Source: Linyphia triangularis (lineage: Eukaryota; Arthropoda; Arachnida; Araneae; Linyphiidae). Taken from it: a stretch of 64,000 nucleotides of DNA. This document shows, piece after piece, positions 48,401 through 60,500 of the stretch (position 1 is its first letter; each line of letters opens with the position of its first letter). A program made the position numbers and the translations under genes. The stretch is from assembly GCA_963978545.1 (NCBI GenBank), contig OZ021732.1:27310123-27374122 (forward strand), read 5' to 3'. The notes below the pieces were generated by a model, which saw nothing but the letters and a program-made list of their open reading frames with translations, was not told the DNA's origin and did not search any database.

Positions 48401-51000
48401 AAATTGGAAATGAGTAATACGTAAACATAAAACTAGGATGTAATATAACAAATTAAAAGTAAAATTTAAGTATCGAAAAGTATTATATTTTAGAATATTA
48501 TCGAAAAAAATTACTACTAAGAAGTATTTCTGTTTAAAAAATGTAATACTTTAGATATGAAGCCTATCCGATCAATACTATTAAATGCTTTCTAAATATT
48601 ACCAGTCGGATGTAACTTTTTACCAAGACATTGCGTGTTCTATCAGTGAGGTTTTTTAAATTTTGGAGTAGTATTTACAGTTTCATATTTATTGAATTTT
48701 ATTAACCCTTATATTGTGAATGATGCTTGCAAAAATTGAATCTGAAGAGTAAAAAAATTTGTGTATACAATTTTTCAGTATGAAAAATAAAAGAAAAACA
48801 ATCATTATTTACAAACATTTAACCTTCTGGGAGTTAACAAAAACTCGCTTCAAGAATGAATTGGCCTTCCAACAGTTCCTACTTGGAAAAAAGTGTGAAG
48901 GTATATTTCCTCTCCCCTTTACCAGCTTCAAGTGTGGTGGTTCACTTCTTTCGTAGTCTCAAAGGGGCGTATTGAAGGTGGGGTGGTCAACAAAGCATGA
49001 AGACCCCTCACTGATGCTTCACACTAAAGGTATACAGGTGTTTTTTTTTTATCTAGTCAAGAAACTAGAAAGGACCTTCTTCCCTTAACACTCTGCGACC
49101 GGGGGCCACTGATCACACTTTGAAATATCCCTACACTCCACGATTCGACCAGAAGGCGTCTAGCTGGAAATTTTTCTACAAGGCGGGTTAGGTCGTCTAG
49201 GGATTTAAAATGTTAAGATGGCATTTAAACAAATATAAAATCATTTAGATGGTCAAAACATAATATACTTCGTTTTACTATAGCTAGTAACAAACCTTTC
49301 CTTTGCTTTATATCTATATAATAAAATAAAAATGGAAAAAAGTGAAAAATAAAAAAAAAAGTTCTGAAACCGATCTCTGAATTTGTGAAGTATGAACACT
49401 TGGTAGGGGGGGGGGGGGGGGCGAGAATTAATTTAAAAATTCCGAAATATCAATAGTAAAAATTTTGATAAAAAAAATAACTTTTCGTCATTTTAAATTA
49501 AGGTAATATATTTAAAAATAAATAATCCTTACATAAAAGATACTTTTTAATTTTTTTTATATATTAAACAATTAAGAGCAGCAATCATAATTAAGAAATA
49601 AAGGCGCAAATATTAAAAGCCGGATTGATAAAAAGAACTTACTAATGACCACAGAGAATTAAACTCTAAGGAAATAAATTTACGCGCAGCACACAAATAA
49701 AATATTGTTTCTCAATAAGAAATTTTAACAGCATTTATCATGAATTGCGTATTAAACGGTTTTCAAACAATATTTCGGGAAGATTAAATTTGAAAATGTC
49801 TATGCTAACCCCTCTATTTTGTCTTTTCATTCGATCTAGAATACTTCGTTTAGTTTCTAGTTCATTTTAATGAAAAACCGCGTGGAGCAGATCTCCATAT
49901 TGAGGAGTGTATTTTTAAGATTCAGAATTAAAGCATGGGTATTTAATGAACGCGTGTTTCAGAACGGTATTAGTCTACAATTTCTCGAAAACTACTTGGA
50001 TTTCATGTGTCGTGTTCAACAAGATGTTAAAAAAATAAGTAAAGTATCTGAATCAGAAACGAATTTATTTTAACATAATTCATAAACAAAGTTGAAAATG
50101 GGGCAACCTCTCACGCAGTCCAATTAAGATCGAAAATTGACAAATATAAAATTCATACATCTATATATTTAATGGGCAAGACTTATTTTATTAAGAGTTA
50201 CTCTTCTTTACAATCAAGATGTCCTTTAAAAGCTCTTAAACTGTAGATGAGCCAGAAAGTTCTAAAAATGTGAAGAAAAATATTTTACTAATTGGTTTGA
50301 TTACAATATTTTTCAACATTGCTTTATTGAACATGTCTCTACTACGACAAGTATATTTGACAAACCGAATGACAGCTTCTAACAGGATTTGTTTTGTTTG
50401 CGATTTTCAAACCATGCATTTTGATATGTTAATATCTGCTCATTAGATCGATTTCAATTAATTTTTGTTTAGGATATGTGTCGTTTAGTAAAATCTTTGA
50501 GACATAGTTTTATTTTTTTTTAAAAAGAAGATGTATTATAAATCAGTATAATTTCAAAAATATGATGATTTTTGCTAAAAAAAGTTACAATCCTACTATT
50601 TCAGTTGAAAGATGTCAATTAAGTACATCTGCGCATTTTTTAAAAACTTTGTATAGAGCTAAACACTATTTATACTTACTATTCCACTGTGTATAGAGAG
50701 AGAATTGTAAAGTTAGAAAGAAATGGTATTATGGAATTTTCCCATCCAACTTTTTGGGCAGACAAAAAATGCGTCCAAGTGGTACTAAGGTGTTCGGATA
50801 AATTTTGTCAGGATTTCAAAAGTTGACTGGAATAAAGGTGCTGTATTGTTAGGGGGTTGTCGAGCGTCAGCGATCAGGGGACAGATATCCTGGTTCTGGT
50901 TTCATCTGATATTGATAAAATACTTTTTTTAATTATATCATACTTATTATTTTCAATTACCTTTATGTATGTATCGGGTAATAAAAGTATAGTATACGGT

Positions 51001-51047
<47 letters not shown>

Positions 51048-54000
51048 CCCTGTTTTGGAACATCCTGATTTCAAAAAAGTGATCTAGAAAAAATGCCTGT
51101 GTGTGTGTACGTGGTCAGCATAACTCCAGAACAAATTGACCTACGATGTTCAAATTTGGTGTGCGGGTTGGTGATGGCACAGGGACCTACCATTAAGGTT
51201 TTCGTCAAAACCCCGAATGCGCATAAAGTAGCTGCCATTGAAAAAATCATGTTTTTCAGTAATTGATAAAAAACGGCTCAAATGATTTTGTTCAAAATCA
51301 CTGGGGTAATGCCTTTTAAAGTGTTCTAAACATTCCCCCCTCAAAAATTCCTATAGAAATGCTTTAATTGTGTAAAAAGTTGAAAAACGAATGTCTGTAA
51401 CACAGTTCTCTTTCCTTGAGCATACCTCGTCAAAGACCGTTTTTTCTTTTCTCCTCAGTTTTACTTACAAGAAAGAATAATTATTGAAAAATATATCGCT
51501 AAAATCATTTTTTTTTTTTTTTTTTTAATTTTTTTTTTTTTAAAGACCCATACAAGAATTATCGCAAAAAATGTCGCCAAAACTGGCCATTTTTTCTAAA
51601 TGAACGATTAAAATGTGAAAATGGTAAATGACACAAAACCACGTCATTATTATGGTATAATTGAAAGTTGTGCGATGTTCCACATCCCAAGTTTTATATG
51701 TTTTACAAACGTAAAGGTAAAAAAGTGGTATTTCATAAATCTTTTTTTTTTTTAATTCATGTAAATTTTCTAATGCAATGTAGCATAGCAATGAATGTAA
51801 CATTTTTTAAATTCATACTTGTTAAAACATAATACTTTGATATTTCTTAAACATTTTATGTAAAAACAATCCCATCGCTGCAGACATTCGATATAATTTC
51901 TAAAGGTTATAATTTATTCAATAATTATCAATTATGTGTGTTTTTTGCGTTTTCCTGAAATATTCATAAAATTTCCAGTTACCAAGAAGCTAAATTTATT
52001 GCAATCTTATTAGGTTTCGAATTCAAATCGATTGGTTCTTTATTTTTTCATGGGGCAAAACGATCAAAATGAAGGCTACTTCGTAACACCTAAATAATTA
52101 CAAAGGCCTAAATTTCAAGGGAGAATACATTCAAGAATGGGTTTTTTTAATCGAAGGGAAAAAACCGTGAATTTAGAAATTCTATTTATAATGCCTACTG
52201 ATTTTTAAGTAGAAATGTCAGAAGTATTATAGTAGAAATTTTATATCTCCGTCCTGGGAATACAGGTTATTTTGGAATACGTGTTAGTGGTGGCTATAGG
52301 ACCTGTCATTAAAGTTTTCGTCAAAATTGCGTATGCACATAAGGTAGCCTTCCACTGATTAAATTATGTCTTTCAACAATTGCCAAAAAAACGGCTCTAA
52401 CGCTTTTGATCAAAATCGGCAAAAATTGCCTTTAAGATAATTTAACATTCCCAGCTCTAAAATTTCCTTAGAAATGCGACAAAGGCATAAAAAGTTGAAA
52501 AAAGAACGTCTTTAACACAGAGTTCTCTACCCTTGAGCGTCGTCCATCAACAACAGTTCCTCTCTGTTTCACTTACTAGTATGTTTGGTTTGTATTGGAA
52601 TGAAAAAAAAAAAAAAAATTAGTTCTTAGAAGTCAAGGACCTGAAATATTGTCCAAAAGTCAAATTGATTTCCTTCTTTTTCTAATCGATATTGTTAAGG
52701 ATGAAGTTTTTGAATTTGGTTGTAATGCATAAATTCAATGGCTTTATCCTACAATTTTTCATGTTTTATAATGCTAAATGAATGTTGTTATTAGCGATTA
52801 CGCTGTGGGTGCTTTTTTAACAAAATGCTTAAGAACTTTCTTAAATGCTAAAAAGTGAAAGTGTTGTTTAGCTCTTTTGCTAAAACATTTTGACACTAAA
52901 TGTACAAAATCACCGTTTTTGTTTTCTCAAGGTTAGTCATCAGCCTAAAAGCTCAAGTAAACAAAAGTGAAAAGTATTTTTTCAGTCGAGATTTTGGTAT
53001 AAAATAACATTATATTTAAAGTTAGTAATGATTTTATAGTAAAAAAAGTGTTTTAATTGTGTTAAATTAAACATCACAAGTGATGGAACTCGTAATCATT
53101 TTAACAAATTGCTAAAATAAAATTGTGATTTTAATTTTTTTTGCTAAAGAAATTTTGTACTCCAGCTTAAACAATGGTTCTTATACTAGTTATTGATGTT
53201 TTTGCAATTAATATGTGATATTATTTAATCTGTCGCGTATATTTTTACTACTCGCTAAATGTAATTTAAAATTAATGGGCTAATTAATTTTTTCTAAAAT
53301 ACTGTTTAATGCTACATTTAATGATTATCTTTAAAATAAGTACAAAATTGTCCTTGTTCGAGCTTGGTATATATATATACATTTTAATTTCTTGTAAATC
53401 AAATATTTATTCTAACTACAAAAAAGTTATGTAATTGTTTTAAAATTATCCTTTCTATAAGTCCATTTAGCTATACGGAACGAAAAATGAAACAGTTTTT
53501 TTACTTTTCCTTTTTTTTTTACTTTAGTTTAATTTACATTAAAATACTGTAGTTGACGAAAATTCATTCTCGCTTCACAGGACTTCTTTCACTGTAATGG
53601 AAGGAATTAACTCAGTAAAATAATGATGTCCAGTCCAATAAATAGTAAAATCCTCCGTAAAAGTCCAATGTTCCGAGAAAGGAAACTAAGAAAACGCTTT
53701 GCTTTATAGTTTTGGCCTTATAATTTTGTCTCAATCTAATATTTATTCCCTACCGGTGTACGGGAATTTCATTTTGATTTCATAGAACCTTTTTCCCAAA
53801 TTAAAGGACCACATTTAAAATTTGTCTTTTTATTCACCCAAGGATTGGTATTTCATAACAAAAAAAAGTAGACGCGATAGCTATTGGAAAGAAATTAGCG
53901 TAATTGCTCAGTGACCTCTTAAATTTCCAACTTATAATACTCATTTAGATATCTTTGTAGTGCTGATATTCTGCGATTTGTTTACAAATGTGGAGATTTG

Positions 54001-57000
54001 TTTATATTTTAATATTGAAAAATATGTGGAGGTATTGAGAATAATTAAATTGGTAACTCTGTTGAATTTTAAAATTAATTATTTCAAAACAGGTGAGGTC
54101 AGGATTTCATGTTCGGGTTATTTAAATCTCTTATCTGGATTTCACACCTAAGCTGATGCCTCATTCCTTATACTCAAGAAAACTATCAATCTTTATTACC
54201 ATCTTTAAACCATTCTCCCTTTCCAAACGTGCAAACTATTGCCAGTGTTAAAAAAATAGAAAGAAAAGAAAACACCCCATACCTAGTAGCCCATAGTTAG
54301 TACTCTCCCCACTGAAGCTGAAGCACCCCCTTCCCCCCCCCCCTTCCCCGGAGGTAAGTGAATGGTCTGCTGACTATTACCTAGAGCATAGACGTTCTGC
54401 AACACCTTACGTTTCTTGTTAATTATTGTTTCCTACCAAATGATTTTAACTGTAAGTGAAAACTCTTAAAAGTATTTACTAGGTGCTTTCTTTCTTCTTT
54501 TTGTTGAGAAAAATAAAGTTAATAAATACTCGTTTAATTCAATGCGATAGAATACTTTCGATCATACATTCAGGTTCAGTAATTTTGAATAGTTATGTCA
54601 AAAATTAGTATAGAAAGCCATACCAAAAGATATTGTAGACATACGTTTTCAACATTTTGAAACCATTGAGAAATGTTCTTATTAAAATGAGACATTTTAT
54701 AAAATGAAAACATGCCAGGCTAATAAAATTACGCGTTTCCATTCAAGAGAGCCGTCTCTTATAAATCTAGTGAACAATTGGATGATCAATTAGAAATTCA
54801 AATTTCAGATAAATTACTTTTTTTTCTTTTTTTTAAAGGTAAAATTTTATGGTTCTAAATTCAGCTGATTTTGATTTACAGAAAAATTATTCTTTTATTG
54901 ATTGCCATTTTGTTGGTTAAAAACACAGAAAAAGTATTTTTTTACATCAAAACCCCCCATCTCTCTAAGGGGATCTTCATTTATTCATTTAAAATTACTT
55001 TATAGTATTTCTAAATTTATAATTAATTTTTTTATTTTATTTTAAATCAAAATTTAATTTTAATTTTGAGTCTTCCTTCGTTTTAAGACCAAACGGTATA
55101 GTGGTTAGCGTGCTAGCTTCTAGACCGCGAGGTTGCGGGTTCGAGTCTCGGGTTAGGCATGGGTGTTTGTAAATGTATGTTGGCTTATCTAATGGCGAAT
55201 GTTTCGGCGCATTATAACCCTCGTGTTGCTGACAGTGCCAGATAATCTAAAAACAACCAACCAACCTTCGATTTAATTTTTATCTCAAGCTGACACTGAA
55301 TAGGTTCAATAACTTCATTTAAAAGTTTGGAAACCTCTATTGCAGTGCATGCAATCGTTTTACAATTTTTGCATACATTTTAAAATCTATATTTTTTGTA
55401 CATGAATCTACATAACTTTGTAATCAATTCTTCAAACACGTTGTTTTAATTTAATTTTTTTTAAATATGATTGAATATGAATTAATTTCTTCAAAGTTAT
55501 GATATAATGGATATTCTGTTTTAATAACTGCACTGTAATTATTGTATAACTAAAATTATGGATTTTTCTTGAAGCATATTTTTTTTTTTTTTTTTTTTTT
55601 TTTTTGTAGCATCAAAATCAAAATTAAAAGAAGAAAATAAAACTATACAATATAAAATATAGCTAGTTAGAAAAACATAATGAAAAACATAATGAATTGG
55701 AATGTTTTCAAAAGATAATTTACCAAAAGTCAATTTTTTAACAAACAGTTCATGTAGGGATTTTGTAGGGATTTTTTTAAGGTAGTGATTTTACGTTTTT
55801 CGGGATTATGGCTTGTCGGGATTTCGTCCCTTTCGGGATTATGGCTTGTCGGGATTTCGTCCTATTCGGGATTGTGGTCGTTCGGGATTTCGACCCATTC
55901 GGGATTTTGGCTTGTCTGGATTGCGGCTGTCGGGATTCTGGCTTGTCGGGATTTCGGCTTTCGGGATTTTGTCCGGAACCCGGTTTAAAGATGTTCGATC
56001 AAAGGAAAAAGTAACTTTACTTGAGAAAAGGTGCATTTTCAGAGCGAAACAAGCTTTTTTTTTTAAACATTTAATTTGCTTTGTCTGATGTTTCTTGATA
56101 AAAAATGAGCCTTTTACGCCTGCACTGTTCAATTGAAACTCTTGAAATTTTTATTGCCACCAGGTTACATGTAAAAAATATATAAATCTATCAAATTTTA
56201 TTTATTGACTTATTTAATAATAATTTTGATTAAAACGAAATTCAATTAGATTTCTAAATTAGAGCTGTTGTCGAGAGGAATTTTTGTTTTGCATATTAGA
56301 TCTCCCCTTTGGCTGCGAGATGACAATAGTATTAAATAATTGTAAACAGTTTACCTACAATTTATTAAATAATTATAAAAGTTTTGTGCTGCACTATATT
56401 TACCTAAATATAAATTCTAAACTTAAACAAATGCTTAAGTTATCCAATCTCAAATGAAATAATTGAAAATGCATTTAAGCATACGAAATATGTCCCATGC
56501 TGTCAGGAAGGTGCAAGAGGGTGCAATTGCAACTTCTTAGATTTTGAATACTAAAAATAATACGGAATAAGTTATACGATTTACCAGAAAAGAAAGTATA
56601 TTATAGGTTTTTAAATATTTAATGAAGCAAACATTTAATTCATAACTATTAATGAAAATTTCATTAAGACATCCAATTAAAAAATCAACGTTAAAACAAA
56701 AAATCAACAGTTTTACACAACCCCTTGGCAAAATTTTGCACGCCTGGTAAATAATTTTGCTGGCGCCCCTGTCGCGTACAACATGGCAATAGGGGTTCAT
56801 ACTTATGTGTTAAAAGATTTTAAATTGATTATTGGAATGACTATTTCAAAATGGTGAGTAACCATTAATGAATATTTGTTATTAAATGTATATTTGTCAC
56901 AGTAATTTTTTATTTGTATACTTTATACAATTTTCCCATTTTGAATAGACGGTTGGTTTGAAGGAAATTCGTAACCAACATAATTTCAAGTAATTATGTA

Positions 57001-57566
57001 ATATTTCAAAAAAAAAAAAAAAAAAAATAACAACAATAATTTAAATAATTTTACCTGTCCATTATTACATGGTAATTTAAATAATTTAAAAACTTTATCT
57101 AGCGTTACTATATTCAATTTTAATAACATGGACATCTAATCTGCCGTCATAAGTTAAAAAGCCTTGAATAATAATAATACAAAAATAATAATTTATTTTC
57201 ATATTTTGATACTTTATCCTTGGAAAATATATGTATATTTTTTTAATTCATTAATGGTTCAAGTTCTTAGGGCATGCAACCTATACAATAATAAAAAAAA
57301 AAAAAATGTAAAGTCAAAGTGTAAAAATAAATTGAATTGAATTGAATTGAATTTTTTTTTGGATTTAGGACTTTTTAACTTATGACGGCAGTACTAGGAT
57401 TACATGAAAATAAATTCTACCACTTATATTATTATTCATAAAGTTGTTTCTACCTGGCTTTAAAAATATTTTCCCATACGGGATCTATGTCAATTTCTGC
57501 AGCTAGTGTCAACCAAAAAATGCATATGAGTATGCTACTGCGCAGCGAAACCAGCGATATGCCCAT
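45265..57566 (-). CDS. Ilp7: Insulin-like peptide 7 (relaxin-like) precursor, three coding exons
   Basis: Join of complement 57454-57566, 46656-46789 and 45265-45446 (429 nt, 142 residues plus stop). The product is a secreted insulin/relaxin-superfamily hormone precursor. Seen: signal peptide about residues 1-23 (hydrophobic core SILICIFWLTLAA); B chain with C55 and C67 (C-x11-C, core RCYHDLLEHMNWVCQKDIY); basic cleavage site RRKRR 76-80; C peptide with a second basic site RRSRR 97-101; KR 111-112 directly before the A chain GIIDECC, with C118, C119, C125 and C134. Introns are phase 2 then phase 1, and both junctions restore the frame (AG|G, G|AA). Known family: WH.E.H.RC, W.C.KDIY and the A-chain WEEYAEYCP block are hallmarks I recall from arthropod ILP7. 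Odd: the A-chain spacing is CC-x5-C rather than the usual CC-x3-C. Neuroendocrine expression is family knowledge, not seen here. Confidence 0.93.
45447..46655 (-). other. ILP7 intron 2
   Basis: A 1,209 nt AT-rich intron in the C-peptide region, after the first base of a codon (phase 1). An intron in the C peptide is common in insulin-family genes. I see no gene or clear repeat inside it. Confidence 0.85.
46656..46789 (-). CDS. Ilp7: ILP7 B-chain exon
   Basis: This is a 134 nt internal exon between an acceptor (TTGATTTCCCAG) and a donor (GTATGT). Its first G completes an arginine codon, 44 codons follow, and the final G starts the glutamate codon finished in the A-chain exon. It encodes SNEEWKSLWHTERHRRC then YHDLLEHMNWVC and the basic run ending RRKRRST. 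An in-frame TGA lies just upstream of the acceptor, so the reading frame only makes sense as a spliced exon. A longer open frame over the same bases is out of phase and is a shadow. Confidence 0.93.
46992..47055 (+). mobile_element. Degenerate tRNA-like SINE head in ILP7 intron 1
   Basis: GCCTAGTGGTTAGCGGGCCTG resembles an A box and TCAGGTTAGACTCC a decayed B box, followed by GTTAGCGAACATC. A third, older tRNA-headed element; ends not determined. Confidence 0.6.
47175..47400 (-). repeat. CGGGATT minisatellite, ILP7 intron 1, copy 1
   Basis: About a dozen degenerate 16-17 bp units; on the minus strand each begins CGGGATT followed by TTGGCTTGT, TCGTCCCATT or similar. Because the unit length is close to a multiple of codons when paired, long open frames (SGFRPIRDFGL repeats) arise on one strand; these are not genes. 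Confidence 0.9.
50697..50825 (+). pseudogene. LTR-retroelement reverse transcriptase remnant
   Basis: One frame reads RERIVKLERNGIMEFSHPTF, WADKKCV, then CSDKFCQDFKS and a stop. Order and spacing follow the start of the Ty3/gypsy reverse transcriptase domain (E...LE..GII..S.S.WA....V.KK...R.C.DFK). Only about 43 codons survive; the rest of the element is not recognisable. Confidence 0.5.
51003..51042. repeat. T tract (40 bp)
   Basis: Longest homopolymer in the window. Others of 20-30 bp occur at 15.67, 39.30, 40.25 and 55.58 kb, several of them next to repeat family 2 or the inverted repeat. Runs of 10 or more C or G occur near 18.23, 25.39, 29.61, 33.74, 40.11, 49.41 and 63.31 kb. Confidence 0.95.
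51040..51690 (+). repeat. Dispersed repeat family 2, forward copy in ILP7 intron 1
   Basis: Preceded by a 40 bp T tract, then TGGAACATCCTGATTTCAAA, GATCTAGAAAAAATGCCTGT, TTGACCTACGATGTTCAAAT, ATTTTGTTCAAAATCACTGG, and ends TTGTGCGATGTTCCACATCC. Confidence 0.85.
52240..52600 (+). repeat. Dispersed repeat family 2, partial copy
   Basis: Shares the central and 3' parts (TTAAAGTTTTCGTCAAAATT, GCTTTTGATCAAAATCGGCA, CCTTGAGCGTCGTCCATCAA, CTGTTTCACTTACTAGTATG), but the CCTGTGTGTG start and the last ~150 bp are missing. Confidence 0.8.
55087..55264 (+). mobile_element. tRNA-derived SINE (same family), in ILP7 intron 1
   Basis: Starts GACCAAACGG, lacking the first few bases of the other copies, with A and B boxes and an AACCAACCAA tail. 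Flanked by a 12 bp duplication with one mismatch (CCTTCGTTTTAA 55075-55086; CCTTCGATTTAA 55265-55276). Confidence 0.9.
55755..55985 (+). repeat. CGGGATT minisatellite, ILP7 intron 1, copy 2 (opposite strand)
   Basis: The same unit family on the + strand: CGGGATTATGGCTTGT, CGGGATTTCGTCCCTTT and variants, about a dozen units. Inverse orientation to the copy at 47.2 kb. Open frames through it are repeat artefacts. Confidence 0.9.
57331..57352. repeat. AATTG pentamer microsatellite
   Basis: Four to five units of ATTGA, followed by a T tract. Confidence 0.9.
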
Positions 57567-57571
57567 AGTAT
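57454..57571 (-). CDS. Ilp7: ILP7 exon with start codon and signal peptide
   Basis: The start ATG is at 57566-57564 on the minus strand, only 5 nt inside this exon. A strong acceptor lies just upstream (pyrimidine tract ending TTTTCAG, AG at 57573-57572), so a non-coding 5' exon must lie further upstream; I did not locate it. The coding part is 113 nt and encodes 37 residues (signal peptide, then EIDIDPVWENIFKA) plus two bases. It ends AAAGCCAG before the donor GTAGAA (57453-57452). The phase-2 end joins exactly to the B-chain exon. Confidence 0.9.
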
Positions 57572-60500
57572 CTGAAAAGAAAAATAAAAGCTAACGTTAC
57601 ATTTCGTTACATTACAGAGTCAAATTAGAAGTTAAAAAAATTATCGCTCTTCAATTTCAAAAAAATGTGCAATTTGTATGGATTTTTTTTCCGTCTGTCG
57701 ACTGTCATCTATATTGTCTTATTTAACACTGAAGTGATATCGTCAACTGAAATGAGAAACTGCGTTTTAAAGTTGAACAACTTCATGACAGTTGATGCTT
57801 ACTTATATAGACGAACTTAAAACTTCTTTTTTCCTTTATATATTTTCCGTGAAGATACGACCATTAAATTTCATCATTATGTAGATCCTGGTAACAGTAA
57901 CTCAATTTGACAAAATATGAGCTCTGTGCTTAGCACACAGTATATACTTAGAACACAGTACGTTGGTAAAGGCAATTAAAATGTTGGTGCATTCGATTTT
58001 AAATTTAAAATTTTGTGAATACATATTGACCCTGTTTTAAATCTAAAATCGAATGGACCAACATTTTATTTGCTTTTATAAATGCAGTAAAGAACACATT
58101 AATTCCTAAAATAAAAACTAAAAACCTTTAAATCTCAGTGTGTAAGAAGTTTTAAAAGGTGATTGGTTGCATAATTTCAATGGACAATTTCTTGAATTGT
58201 CCATTTTTAGAATTCTTTCTCCCGCAAAAAATTCGTAAGATAAAATGTAAAATTAAACACAAATGCAGACGATTTTAGAAATCTACAGAGTTTACAGATA
58301 AAAGTGGTTAACAATCAAAAGAACGGAGTAAACTTGCACACACAAAATTTCGCTGTTTTGTTCGGTATTTTTAACACCAGATGCAAAATATCTCATTGAA
58401 GTTAAATCCTTTCTTGAATACTAAATGAGGCGAGTTTCATGATCATGTAAATTGTCTGATTCAAAAGTCTGCAAGAATGCTTTCTTTAGAGGGATTTGGC
58501 GAAAAGGTCGATATTTCCACGAGTTGAAATGTACAAAATAACATAAGAAATCAAACAATAAAAAAAAATCGGAAGAAAGATTTTAATCACTATAGTTTTT
58601 TTTTTTTTTTTTTATGGTTCCAGTAAAGTAAGTTGAATCACATTGATCCAATTGATTACTATTGTGGTAAATGTTCCCATTTTCAAAAAGTATAAAAACT
58701 GAACCAGATGGGAAAATAGCACTCAATTTTTGACAGTGAAGAATTTAAATATCAACAAAGTTTCAAAATTGATTTGAATTTTACAGAAGAATAAAATATC
58801 TAACATGAAATAATTTAGACTAAGATGTAATTGTAACCCTCCCAGTAAAAATATTAATTGTTTTTATGTTTTTAAACACTTGCTGTTTTCTTTGAAACAA
58901 CAACTTTCACGATTATCAATTCTTTGACTGATTGTTTTCACCATGGATATATATATTTTTAAATAGAACTATGCAAACAGATTTTGAAGCATATAGACTT
59001 AATTTTAACTATACTCTGCAGTATAGGGAATTGAGGATTTAGGTTGTTACTTTATCATTGCAAACCCGCCATAAATTACTGAACATATAGCTTCTCAATA
59101 TTATTATCCCACATAATGCTTCGAAGTTTTTGGTAAAACAGATGGCTATTCGGAGATAAAAAAACAAGTTGGATTGTGACATTGTCATTAAAAGACCTTA
59201 TATATGCACAAGTTTTTATTGCTGCAGATCAGATCCAGATGCCAATGTTCTTCTTGGCACGATTGCTGAAATCTCTTCTTGTGAAAGTTGACGACAGATC
59301 ATAGCCTTTGCATATGACCCTCACAACTGTATACTGCAGAAGTTAAAAGGAATTCGATAGAAAAACATTTTAAACTTTTAACTCTAAAAAAATTATAAAA
59401 AGTTATAACTTAAATGAATGAGAATTGAGAAGCTGTGTAATTTTACTATACTCAACGTTGCTTTGTTCGATCTTTTTTTTTTTTTTAAAGACAATGTATT
59501 TGTTCCTTTTTCTTTAAACCTAATTTGAACTCTAAAATAAAATTTCTTACATAAGATATAGTAATGCGTCTCAGCAAAAATATCCGATACAATCACGTTT
59601 TTTCGATTGTTTTTGAAGAGTATTTTTCGGAAGATCGTTCACTCAACTCTGTTATTAAGTTCTTGGCGGGAATCCAAAATTGATGAAATTCGATAGGAAA
59701 AGGAAGAAACTCATTTTCATAATCAAGGATAAGGAAATATTCACCAAGTGAGGAGTTTCCTATTTTAATGGGTTTTCGCGATTGAAGTGCCATCAAACTA
59801 GTTTTTGATATAAACAAATTAAGTGACATGGTTGTTTTTCTTTTCTTTTGAAGTGTTGTTGAAAACTTTGTTTTTCTAACCTGTGCCTTGTTTAGCTTCT
59901 ACCCCACGTTAAAATTGTGAGAAGCTTAGTGTTTACACATTCGTCTGAGGTCAATATTACCAGGTAAAACTACAAGTTCTACAAACACGTGCAATATATA
60001 AAATGAAAGGTCTCATCGAAATGATTCCACAAAACAAAATTATAAACATGACATGTGCAATATATCAATATGAAAGTCTCGATAAGATAAAGCTTTCATA
60101 AAATTCAATCAGAAATTCCCACCAGAAATGCTTTTAAATTCAACCGGAAGAGTGCGTCCATGATAACCATAAGAGAAGCTAAAACTTTTGGCTGCAAATA
60201 GAGGTATTGGATTTGAATTTGTTTGCTGGCTGACAAATTGCCTTTTTAAACTATCCAACTTGTGAAATTTTGTGTATTAAAAACACAAAATTAGACGGAT
60301 TTTTGTAATCATATGTTATTAATCTTAGTTTAATTTATAATTTTAAAAATATCAGTATTAAAGGTTTCAGATAGTATCTTAGGATGGAGCGAAAACAAAC
60401 CCTTTATTTTACGAAATTCCAATTGCAAATGTATGTAAAAGTATTTTAGGTGTATTGTACAGCTCATTTTATATAGAAATGTAATGAAAATCAATTAATT

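Larger units (their letters stand above)
46790..57453 (-). other. ILP7 intron 1 (10.7 kb) with nested repeats
   Basis: A phase-2 intron. It contains a tRNA-like SINE head (46992-47055), two oppositely oriented copies of the CGGGATT minisatellite (47175-47400 and 55755-55985), a retroelement RT relic (50697-50825), two copies of the CCTGTGTGTG repeat (51040-51690, 52240-52600), a full SINE (55087-55264) and long T tracts. No other coding exon was recognised. Confidence 0.8.

Noticed and set aside
59221..59335. Possible retroelement gag-like fragment (minus-strand AKAMICRQLSQEEIS)
   Set aside because: Only about 30 codons with a vague likeness; not enough to call.
59593..59829. 78-codon minus-strand open frame
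   Set aside because: No recognised domain, AT-driven codon use, no neighbouring support.
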